The notes beneath the pieces are model-generated. The model made no database searches. It saw nothing but the letters and a program-made list of their open reading frames with translations, and was not told the DNA's origin. Of a DNA stretch of 6,139 nucleotides, positions 1 through 6,139 are shown one piece after another. Numbering within the stretch: the stretch's first letter is position 1; each line of letters begins with the position of its first letter. This DNA comes from an uncultured Actinotalea sp. (GTDB taxonomy: Bacteria; Actinomycetota; Actinomycetes; Actinomycetales; Cellulomonadaceae). The stretch covers positions 1 through 6,139 of the forward strand of contig NZ_CAMPHH010000206.1 in NCBI RefSeq assembly GCF_946885855.1. Direction: 5' to 3'. The translations under genes were made by a program, and so were the position numbers.

Positions 1-140
1 GGACACGACACACCAGCGTGCCAGATCCCGGCGGCGGCGCGGTGGGGGGCAGGTCCCGTGAGGTGCCCGGCCGGGCGACCGGCCAGGACGGGCGTCCGCG
101 GGCCGGGACCGGGCGGAGCCGTCCCTCAGGGTGCGATCGA

Positions 141-146
141 TACAGT
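141..146 (+). promoter_or_regulatory. Candidate -10 element of a leaderless promoter for the operon
   Basis: The hexamer TACAGT fits the actinobacterial -10 pattern TANNNT. It ends six bases before the A of the Nudix ATG at 153, so the expected transcription start falls on or next to the start codon. The start has no properly spaced Shine-Dalgarno sequence: the nearest purine run, GAGG at 147-150, leaves only two bases. Leaderless initiation, which is common in actinobacteria, is therefore the simplest reading. I see no convincing -35 hexamer around 115-124. The rest of 1-140 is GC-rich and holds no other recognisable signal. This is inference from one short motif. Confidence 0.4.
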
Positions 147-152
147 GAGGCC

Positions 153-698
153 ATGTCCACCGCCGTGCCCCAACCCCGGCGCGGCGCCGTGCCCACACCG
201 CCCGGCGGGCACGCCCTCCACATCGACCCGCTCGCCCGGTTGCGCCACGCGACCCCCTTGCCGGTCGTGGACGAGACCTCCGCGGGAGGGCTCGTGGTCT
301 CCAGCGTGCACGGCCGGCCCCACGCCGCGGTCATCGCGCGGCGCAACCGCGCCGGCCGCCTCGAGTGGTGCCTGCCGAAGGGCCACCTCGAGGGCGAGGA
401 GACCCCGGCCGAGGCCGCCGTGCGGGAGATCGCCGAGGAGACGGGCATCCTCGGGGTCGTCCTCGAGCAGCTCGGCACGATCGACTACTGGTTCACCGGC
501 GACGACCGCCGGGTCCACAAGGTGGTGCACCACTTCCTCCTGGAGGCGGTCGGTGGCGACCTCAGCGTCGAGGGGGACCCCGACGGCGAGGCGGAGGACG
601 TCGCCTGGGTCGCCGTCGTGGACCTCGCCGACCGGCTGGCCTACCCGAACGAGCGTCGCCTCGCGATCGCCGCGCACGCGGTCATCGCCCGGGCATGA
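153..698 (+). CDS. Nudix (MutT-type) hydrolase, MutT4-like
   Basis: A 181-residue Nudix hydrolase, a family that cleaves nucleoside diphosphates linked to another moiety using Mg2+ or Mn2+. The Nudix box is complete at residues 77-99: G77, E83, then R91-E92-I93-A94-E95-E96-T97-G98-I99, matching GX5EX7REUXEEXGU, so an active enzyme is expected. A beta-strand-rich core (residues 43-155) surrounds it, and there is no signal peptide, so it should be cytoplasmic. The first 40 residues are Pro/Ala-rich and probably flexible. The frame is open upstream to a GTG at 18, but the extra 45 residues are low-complexity Gly/Arg/Pro sequence. ATG 153 sits just after a good -10 element, so I chose it. Its stop overlaps the start of the DUF6049 gene by four bases (ATGA). 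Position next to DUF6049 and murJ matches M. tuberculosis mutT4 (Rv3908). The substrate cannot be read from sequence; oxidised nucleotides or dinucleoside polyphosphates are the family options. Confidence 0.93.
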   Translation: MSTAVPQPRRGAVPTPPGGHALHIDPLARLRHATPLPVVDETSAGGLVVSSVHGRPHAAVIARRNRAGRLEWCLPKGHLEGEETPAEAAVREIAEETGILGVVLEQLGTIDYWFTGDDRRVHKVVHHFLLEAVGGDLSVEGDPDGEAEDVAWVAVVDLADRLAYPNERRLAIAAHAVIARA

Positions 699-3295
699 GG
701 CCCCGGTCCCGGTGGCGCGCGGTCGCCGCCGCCGCGTTCGTCGTCGCGGCGCTGACCGCCCTCCCGGCCGCGGCGAGCGGTGGCGCGGTCGGTGGCGCCG
801 CGGTGGGCGGCGAGACGGGTCGGACCACGACGGCGGGCGGTCCGGTCCCGGTGTCCTCGCACACCGACGACGACGCCCTGCCCGTGAGCGTCGAGATCAC
901 GGCGGTGACTCCCCAGGTCCTGCGGCCCGGCCAGGACCTGACCGTGACCGCCCGGCTGACCAACACCTCCGCGGCGCCGGTGGCCGAGCCCCGCGCCTTC
1001 CTCCACGTCGACCGGCGCAGCTACATCAGCCGGACGTCGTTGGACACCTGGCGGACGGCGTCGCCCCGCGGCGAGCTCGGGCCGGTGGTCACGGAGGTGG
1101 ACACGGGGGCGGTCCTCGCACCCGGGGCGTCGACGACCGTGACGCTCTCGGTCCCCGCGGACGGCCTCGGGCTGGGCCGCGGGGAGCGGGCGTGGGGGCC
1201 CCGCGGCATCGCGATGCAGGTCGTCGACGCGGCCGATCCGGCGCGCATCCGGCTCGGCGCGGCGCGCACCTTCGCGCTGTGGTTCCCCCTGGAGGAGGTC
1301 ACCCCGACGCGCCTCAGCGTCCTCGTCCCGCTGGTCGGCCCGGCCCTCGACCCGTACAGCACCGCCTGGGCGGAGGACCTGGAGACCATGACGTCGCAGG
1401 GGCGCCTGGCCGACGTGCTCGCGGCGACCGAGGAGCACCCGTCCGTGACCTGGGTGCTCGACCCGTGGCTGCTCGACGTCGCGGCGGAGCGCTCCGGGGC
1501 GACGGGCGGCACCGCGGGGGAGGACGCCGAGGACACGGAGGGGGACGCCGACCAGGAGAACCCCTCCGACGGCGGCGGTGACGAGCCGGGCGCGGGCGAG
1601 GACGGCGGCGCCGGGTCCGGGGACGACGGCGCCCCGGCGACCGCGGAGCCGGCGCCCTCCTCGCCCAGCCCCTCCGCGGACCCGGGTGCCGGTACGGACG
1701 AGAGGGCGGGAGGGTTCGACGACGCGCTGCCCGACCTGACGGCGACGCAGGAATGGGCCGCCGGGGTCGTGGCCGGGGCCACGGACCGCGAGGTCCACCT
1801 CCTGCCCTACCTCGACGCCGACGCCGCCGCGCTCGCCCACCTCGACGCCGTCGACCTGCTCGGCCGCGCGACCGAACGCAGCGTCCGCGCGGCGAGGGAC
1901 GCCGGTCTCCCGACCTCGGGCAACCCGTTGCTCACCTGGCCCGCACCCGACCTGCCGGACCTCGCGACCGCCGCGGCGGCCCGCTCGCTCGGGGCGCGCG
2001 CCGTGGTCGTCGGACCGGGCGAGCTGCTCCCGCCCGCCGTCCTCACGTACACGCCGACCGGTCGGGCCACCGTCGACACGGCTCGCGGTGAGCTCTCCGC
2101 GCTCGTGCCGGACGAGCGTCTCTCCGACGGGCTGCGCAGCGGGTCCCTCGTGCAGGACGAGGACGGTCCCCGCGACGACGACGCCCAGCGCACGCCTGCG
2201 ACGGCTGCCCAGGACCTGCTCGCGGAGCTGGCCGTCATCACGCGGGAGCGCCCGACGGACAGCCGCCACGTGCTGGCGACCCTGCCTCGCGACTGGTCGC
2301 CGGACCCCGCCGTCGTCGAGGCGCAGCTGACCGCGCTGGCCGCTGCGCCGTGGGTGCGTGGCGAGCCGGTGACCGCCCTCGTGGGTGCGGCGGAGCCGGG
2401 CGTGGACCGCGGCACGCTGCCGGCGCGGGTCGTCGGCGAGCGGGAGGTCTCGGGCGCCCTGCTGCAGGACGTCGCGGCGGCGGTCGCCCAGCGCACGGCG
2501 CTCGCGGCGATGGTCCCGCGGCCCGAGCTGCTCCTGGGCGACGGGGACCTGGAGGTGCTCGCGCCGACGTCGGTGGCGTGGCGGGAGCGGCCCGCCGACC
2601 GCAGGGAGCTGGCCGCGGGCGCCCAGGCGCGGACCGCCGCCCTGGCGGAGGCGGTCGCGGTCGTACCGGGCAGCGACCTGACGATCATCGCGACGAGCGC
2701 CGGGATGCCGGTCCGTCTGACGAACGCCCTCGACCAGGACGTGTCGGTGGTCGTGGACCTGCGGCCCGACAGCGCACGGCTGCGGTCCAACGGGGCCGTC
2801 GCGACCACCGTCCCGGCGAACGGCGAGACGATGGTCCAGGTCCCGGTGCACGCGATCCAGAGCGCGGACGTCCAGGTGGCCGTCGAGGTGCGGACGCCCG
2901 ACGGCGTGCTCGTGGACGACGACACCGTCATCGCCGTCCGCGTCCGGGCCGACTGGGAGGGCATCGGGACGGCCGTCATCGGTGGCGTGCTCGCCCTCGG
3001 GCTCGTCGTCGGCCTGATCCGGTCGATCCGCCGTGGACGGACCGGTCGGCGTGGCCGGCCCCAGCTCGACTCCGGTCCCGACGCCCTCTCCCCCGAGGAG
3101 GCCGCCGAGGCGGGGCACCCGACCGACGAGGACCCGGTCCCGTCCACAGGCGCGGCGGCCCGCGACCGTGCCCCGGCCGCGGCGGTCGACGAGACTGGTC
3201 GGGGCGGCCCCCAGGACGGGCCGCCGTCCGCGGTGGGGACCCCCGCAGCGGGGACGGGCCCACGACGCCACGACGACCCGGAGGGAGCCGGATGA
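695..3295 (+). CDS. DUF6049 family secreted, membrane-anchored protein (Rv3909-like)
   Basis: An 866-residue envelope protein of unknown function, found next to murJ in many actinobacteria. The N-terminus is a clear signal peptide: basic MRPRSRWR, then an Ala/Val core to about residue 24 and a likely cut after the Ala run at 25-27. Residues 62-198 look like an Ig-like beta sandwich (the PGQDLTVTARLTN style of extracellular adhesive domains). From about 205 an alpha/beta region begins, with VLDPWLLD at 254-261. It is interrupted by an acidic Gly/Asp/Glu/Pro/Ser stretch (267-340) and resumes with HLLPYLDADA. A second beta domain covers about 659-753. One membrane helix (about 757-778) is followed by RSIRRGRTGRRGR, a stop-transfer signal, and an 80-residue disordered cytoplasmic tail. 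The bulk should face outside. The start overlaps the Nudix stop (ATGA) and has no Shine-Dalgarno sequence, so translation probably depends on coupling. The alpha/beta part may be a TIM-barrel of the polysaccharide deacetylase or GH57 type, but I cannot confirm this. The link to lipid II export is inferred from position only. Confidence 0.85.
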   Translation: MRPRSRWRAVAAAAFVVAALTALPAAASGGAVGGAAVGGETGRTTTAGGPVPVSSHTDDDALPVSVEITAVTPQVLRPGQDLTVTARLTNTSAAPVAEPRAFLHVDRRSYISRTSLDTWRTASPRGELGPVVTEVDTGAVLAPGASTTVTLSVPADGLGLGRGERAWGPRGIAMQVVDAADPARIRLGAARTFALWFPLEEVTPTRLSVLVPLVGPALDPYSTAWAEDLETMTSQGRLADVLAATEEHPSVTWVLDPWLLDVAAERSGATGGTAGEDAEDTEGDADQENPSDGGGDEPGAGEDGGAGSGDDGAPATAEPAPSSPSPSADPGAGTDERAGGFDDALPDLTATQEWAAGVVAGATDREVHLLPYLDADAAALAHLDAVDLLGRATERSVRAARDAGLPTSGNPLLTWPAPDLPDLATAAAARSLGARAVVVGPGELLPPAVLTYTPTGRATVDTARGELSALVPDERLSDGLRSGSLVQDEDGPRDDDAQRTPATAAQDLLAELAVITRERPTDSRHVLATLPRDWSPDPAVVEAQLTALAAAPWVRGEPVTALVGAAEPGVDRGTLPARVVGEREVSGALLQDVAAAVAQRTALAAMVPRPELLLGDGDLEVLAPTSVAWRERPADRRELAAGAQARTAALAEAVAVVPGSDLTIIATSAGMPVRLTNALDQDVSVVVDLRPDSARLRSNGAVATTVPANGETMVQVPVHAIQSADVQVAVEVRTPDGVLVDDDTVIAVRVRADWEGIGTAVIGGVLALGLVVGLIRSIRRGRTGRRGRPQLDSGPDALSPEEAAEAGHPTDEDPVPSTGAAARDRAPAAAVDETGRGGPQDGPPSAVGTPAAGTGPRRHDDPEGAG
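3280..3284 (+). promoter_or_regulatory. Strong ribosome binding site of murJ
   Basis: GGAGG, within the longer purine run GGAGGGAG, lies seven bases before the ATG at 3292. This is near-ideal spacing and fixes the murJ start. The site lies inside the last codons of the DUF6049 gene, so murJ can be started independently as well as by coupling through the ATGA overlap. The upstream DUF6049 junction has no comparable site. Confidence 0.85.
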
Positions 3296-6139
3296 GCGAC
3301 GACGCCCGCAGCCTCGGCCGCAGCACCGCGGTCATGGCCGCCGGGACGGCGACGTCCCGCGTGCTCGGGCTGCTGCGCGTCGTCGTCCTCGTCGGGGCGA
3401 TCGGGTCGATCACGATCCCGGCGACGTCGTTCGCCGCCGCCTACTGGTTGCCGACCGCCATCTACATGCTCATCGCCGGGGGCGTGCTCAACGCGGTGCT
3501 CGTGCCGCAGATCGTCCGGGCGGAGAAGCAGGAGGGCGGCACGGAGTACGTCGACCGCCTCCTCACGGTGAGCATGGTGGTCCTCGGCGGCGTGACGGCC
3601 CTGCTCATGGTCGCCGCACCGCTCGTGGTGACGGCCGTGGGGGCGAACCGCAGCCCCGAGTACCTCGCCCTGACGACGGCGTTCGCCGTCTGGTCCTTCC
3701 CGCAGGTGTTCTTCTACGGCCTGTACACGCTGCTCGGGCAGATCCTCAACGCCCGCGGCGTCTTCGGGCCGTACATGTGGGCGCCCGTGGTGAACAACGT
3801 CGTGGCGATCGGCGGCCTGCTCGCCTTCATCGGCGTCTACGGCCGGTACGAGCAGGGCGCCCCGGTCGAGTCGTTCGCGTTCTGGACCACCGGACCGATG
3901 GCGCTCCTGGCGGGGACGGCGACGCTCGGCGTCGTCGCGCAGGCCCTGGTCCTGCTCGTCCCGCTGCGCCGGATCGGGTTCCGGTTCCGTCCACGCCGTG
4001 GGTGGCGCGGCGTGGGGCTCGGCTCGGCGGCCCAGGTGGCGGGCTGGACGTTCGCCGCGCTCGTGGTCGGCCAGGTCGGCGTCTGGATCGTCACCCGGAT
4101 CGGCCTCGAGGCCGCCCAGGTCGCCGAGGAGCAGGGGCTCGGGGCGGTCGCGACGAACAACCAGTACACGATCGCCTTCACGATCTTCATGCTCCCGCAC
4201 TCGCTCGTCACGGTCTCCCTGGTCACAGCCCTCTACACCCGGCTGGCGAACCACGCCGCCGACGACGACGTCGCGGGCGTGCGGCGGGATCTCTCCGGCG
4301 GACTGCGTACCGTCGGGGTGTTCACGGTCTTCGCGACCGCGGTCGTCCTCGTCCTCGCGCTCCCCGTCTCGCGCCTCATCGTCATCAGCGACGTGCCCGA
4401 GGCGGCCGTGGTCCTCGCACCGGTCGTCGTCACCCTCGTGCTCGGGCTCGTCGCGCTCGGTGCGTGGTCCCTGGTGCAACGCGTCTACTACGCGTACGAG
4501 GACGCGCGCAGCCTCTTCTGGGTACAGGTGCCCATGGCGGGGGTCGTCGTGGGGGTGACGCTGCTGAGCCGGTTCACGCTCGACGCCCGGTGGTGGGTAC
4601 CCGCTGCGGGCGCCGGCATCGCGGCGTCGTACTGGCTCGGTGCCGCGCGGGGCGGCCTCGCCGTCCGGCGCAGGCTCGGCGGGATCGGCGGGGGCGTCGG
4701 CCGGACGTACCTGCGCGCGGGCCTCGCCGCGGGGACCGCCGCCGCCGTGGGGTGGCCGGTGAGCCTGCTCTTCGGGGACCTCTCCCGGGCGGGTCTGCTG
4801 CGTGCGGTCCTCGTCTGCGCCCTCGTGGGCCCGCTCATGCTCGCCGTGTACGTCGTGCTCCTGCGCGTCCTCGGCGTCCCGGATCTGGAGGACCTCGTCC
4901 GCCCACTCCTCCGGCGCGCAGGAGTGGCCCGTACCATGACCACTGACGACGACGGCGTCCGCACCGGTCCGGTGCACGACGCCACCGCGACGTCCTCGGC
5001 CACCGGGCCGGTCGAGGAGGCGGGTCCCGCCGGGCCCTCCGTGGCCGCCGGACCCGCCGGACCCGTCGGACCCGTCGCCCCGGGCTCGGCCGATCGACAC
5101 GGAGGTGGTCCTCTGGACGCCGCGACCATCGGTACGGGCGCGCTCGTCGCCGGCCGCTACCGGCTCGAGCACCCGCAGCGCTCCGACCTGCCCGGCGTCG
5201 AGCTGTGGGCCGGCCGCGACCAGATCCTCGACCGCCCCGTCCGGGTGTCGCTCCTGCTGGAGGGACGGGTGGCCCAGGCCCAGGACGCCGCCCGCCGCGC
5301 CGCCCTCGTGAGCGACCCGCGCCTGCTCCGCGTGCTCGACGTGGGTGAGCACGACGGGGTCGCGTACGTCGTGTCGGAGCCGCCTCGCGGCCGGGACCTG
5401 CTCACCCTCACCGCCCACGGCCCGTTGCCGGCGGACCAGGCGCGCGCCGTCGTCGGCGAGGCCGCGGTCGCCCTCGAGGTCGCGCGACGGCGGGGTGTCC
5501 ACCACCTGGCCCTGCGTCCGACGTGCCTGCACGTCACCGACGACGGAGCGGTACTCGTCTCCGGCCTCGGCATGGACGGCGAGCTGGCCGGCATCGGCCT
5601 CGGGGACGCCCGGTCGACGACGCGCGCGGACACGGTCGCGCTCGTCGGGCTGCTCTACCTCGCGCTCACCGGACGCTGGCCGGCGCCGCCGGGCGCACCG
5701 GCCGGCGATGCGGCGCCCGCGCCCGTCGTGGCCGGCGCGCCGGTCCCACCGGCCGATCTCCTGCCCGGTGTGCCGAACGACCTCGACACGTTGTGCACCG
5801 TCACGCTCGGCCCGCACGACGACGGCCCGCACAGCCCGGCCGAGCTCGTCCACGAGCTCGAGCCGTGGGGCGCCGTCGACCCGGCCCGCGTCGCCGGCGT
5901 CAGCGACGACGCGTCCGCGTGGCAGCGCCACCTCGGCACGCCGTCGGCGTCGGCGGGGGCAGCCGGTGCCGCGGCGTCGAGCGTCGGCGCGGCCGGCGGG
6001 AACGACGAGGACCTCGCCACGAGTCACGAGCCCGACCCCGTCCGGCAGACCACGACGAGCCCGGCCGCGGACAGCCGGAGTGAGGACCGCACCATGGAGG
6101 GCCGGAGCGAGGACACCCCCGGGCACGACGGGCTCGGGG
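3292..6139 (+). CDS. murJ: MurJ lipid II flippase fused to a C-terminal pseudokinase domain (3' end cut by window)
   Basis: The frame is open from ATG 3292 to the window end (949 codons, no stop), joining two domains. Residues 1 to about 530 are a polytopic MurJ/MviN membrane protein of the MOP flippase superfamily, which moves lipid-linked peptidoglycan precursor to the outer face of the membrane. Family marks include SRVLGLLR at 22-29, the IAGGVLNAVLVPQ segment after the second helix, PVVNN at 165-169 and MLPHSLVTVSLVTALY after residue 299; about 14 hydrophobic segments can be counted. A disordered linker (about 545-615) carries Gly-Pro-Ala/Val triplets. Residues about 617-865 follow a Ser/Thr kinase fold (GRYRLE start, final helix PAELVHELEPWG), but the VAVK lysine is S653, the HRD aspartate is A740 and DFG is G758-L759-G760, so it should not be catalytic. 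The remaining 85 residues are Ala/Gly/Asp/Ser-rich; no further membrane helix appears before the cut. M. tuberculosis Rv3910 has this architecture plus a helix and extracellular domain. The last gene of the visible operon, its ATG overlaps the DUF6049 stop. Confidence 0.93.
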   Translation, partial: MSDDARSLGRSTAVMAAGTATSRVLGLLRVVVLVGAIGSITIPATSFAAAYWLPTAIYMLIAGGVLNAVLVPQIVRAEKQEGGTEYVDRLLTVSMVVLGGVTALLMVAAPLVVTAVGANRSPEYLALTTAFAVWSFPQVFFYGLYTLLGQILNARGVFGPYMWAPVVNNVVAIGGLLAFIGVYGRYEQGAPVESFAFWTTGPMALLAGTATLGVVAQALVLLVPLRRIGFRFRPRRGWRGVGLGSAAQVAGWTFAALVVGQVGVWIVTRIGLEAAQVAEEQGLGAVATNNQYTIAFTIFMLPHSLVTVSLVTALYTRLANHAADDDVAGVRRDLSGGLRTVGVFTVFATAVVLVLALPVSRLIVISDVPEAAVVLAPVVVTLVLGLVALGAWSLVQRVYYAYEDARSLFWVQVPMAGVVVGVTLLSRFTLDARWWVPAAGAGIAASYWLGAARGGLAVRRRLGGIGGGVGRTYLRAGLAAGTAAAVGWPVSLLFGDLSRAGLLRAVLVCALVGPLMLAVYVVLLRVLGVPDLEDLVRPLLRRAGVARTMTTDDDGVRTGPVHDATATSSATGPVEEAGPAGPSVAAGPAGPVGPVAPGSADRHGGGPLDAATIGTGALVAGRYRLEHPQRSDLPGVELWAGRDQILDRPVRVSLLLEGRVAQAQDAARRAALVSDPRLLRVLDVGEHDGVAYVVSEPPRGRDLLTLTAHGPLPADQARAVVGEAAVALEVARRRGVHHLALRPTCLHVTDDGAVLVSGLGMDGELAGIGLGDARSTTRADTVALVGLLYLALTGRWPAPPGAPAGDAAPAPVVAGAPVPPADLLPGVPNDLDTLCTVTLGPHDDGPHSPAELVHELEPWGAVDPARVAGVSDDASAWQRHLGTPSASAGAAGAAASSVGAAGGNDEDLATSHEPDPVRQTTTSPAADSRSEDRTMEGRSEDTPGHDGLG
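4920..4938 (+). promoter_or_regulatory. Possible internal translation start inside murJ, just before the pseudokinase
   Basis: AGGAG at 4920-4924 is followed, after eleven bases, by an in-frame ATG at 4936 (residue 549). This falls at the boundary between the last MurJ membrane helix region and the linker. Initiation here would make a soluble protein, beginning MTTDDDG, that contains the linker and pseudokinase without the flippase. The spacing is a little long and GC-rich coding DNA contains such motifs by chance, so this is a candidate only. Confidence 0.25.
5050..5076 (+). repeat. Three tandem 9-base units encoding Gly-Pro-Ala/Val
   Basis: GGACCCGCC followed by two copies of GGACCCGTC lie head to tail and in frame, giving GPA-GPV-GPV in the linker between MurJ and the pseudokinase. 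Related Gly-Pro triplets lie just upstream (GPAGPS). The units differ at one base, so the array probably grew by slippage or unequal exchange. It lengthens a flexible, collagen-like spacer and does not disturb the reading frame. Confidence 0.8.

Noticed and set aside
18..152. Upstream GTG start that would add 45 residues to the Nudix protein
   Set aside because: The added residues are low-complexity Gly/Arg/Pro, no ribosome binding site precedes the GTG, and the -10 element at 141-146 would lie inside the coding region.
58..1581. A 507-codon + strand open frame over the Nudix gene and the start of DUF6049
   Set aside because: The product is Arg/Ser/Pro-rich without motifs, and it overlaps the frame holding a perfect Nudix box.
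3241..3253. Perfect short palindrome CCCCGC-A-GCGGGG near the end of the DUF6049 gene, as a terminator or attenuator
   Set aside because: It is very short, has no T-run after it, lies inside coding sequence and is expected by chance at this GC content.
3033..4946. A 637-codon + strand open frame across the murJ region
   Set aside because: It is an Arg/Pro/Gly-rich shadow in a different frame from MurJ. The frame from 3292 encodes recognisable hydrophobic MurJ segments with a good ribosome binding site.
5140..5870. An active Ser/Thr protein kinase
   Set aside because: The ATP-binding lysine, the catalytic aspartate and the DFG motif are all replaced.
6076..6114. Repeat of CGGAGTGAGGAC / CGGAGCGAGGAC giving RSED twice in the visible C-tail
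   Set aside because: Two short, imperfect copies in a low-complexity tail at the window edge are not enough to call a repeat element.
1807..6126. A 1439-codon open frame on the minus strand, antisense to DUF6049 and murJ
   Set aside because: Very GC-rich DNA lacks stops in the frame opposite real genes. The protein is Arg/Asp/Gly-rich low complexity with no family motifs, while the + strand frames give clear MurJ, kinase-fold and Nudix signatures.
4936..6139. The pseudokinase as a separate gene following murJ
   Set aside because: There is no stop codon between the MurJ membrane domain and this region in the same frame, so the main product should be a fusion; the ATG is kept only as a possible internal start.

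Overview
This window is very GC-rich, with most third codon positions G or C. It reads as chromosomal DNA of a high-GC actinomycete. The gene order and protein style fit Micrococcales (Cellulomonas-like), but that placement is inference. All genes lie on the + strand and almost every base is coding.

Layout: bases 1-152 are a short non-coding leader with a plausible -10 element just before the first start codon. A MutT-type Nudix hydrolase follows (153-698). Next is a large secreted, membrane-anchored DUF6049-type protein (695-3295). The last gene starts at 3292 with a lipid II flippase MurJ domain and runs, without a stop codon, through a linker into a degenerate protein-kinase-like domain. 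It is still open at the window end (6139). Both gene junctions are 4-base ATGA overlaps, so the three genes look like one translationally coupled operon.

The order Nudix - DUF6049 - MurJ/pseudokinase matches what I recall of the Mycobacterium tuberculosis locus Rv3908 (mutT4) - Rv3909 - Rv3910 (mviN). In that species the MurJ pseudokinase domain is phosphorylated by PknB and recruits the FHA protein FhaA, which regulates peptidoglycan precursor export. By analogy, this operon probably joins lipid II translocation (MurJ), its Ser/Thr-kinase-dependent control (pseudokinase) and an envelope protein of unknown function (DUF6049) with a nucleotide-housekeeping hydrolase.

I found no mobile element, CRISPR array, RNA gene or clear terminator. 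The locus is a conserved cell-envelope operon rather than an accessory island. The points most worth a second look are the single-ORF MurJ-pseudokinase fusion with all three catalytic motifs lost, a possible internal start that would release the pseudokinase as a soluble protein, substitutions at MurJ positions that are charged and essential in E. coli, and an acidic low-complexity insertion inside the DUF6049 protein.
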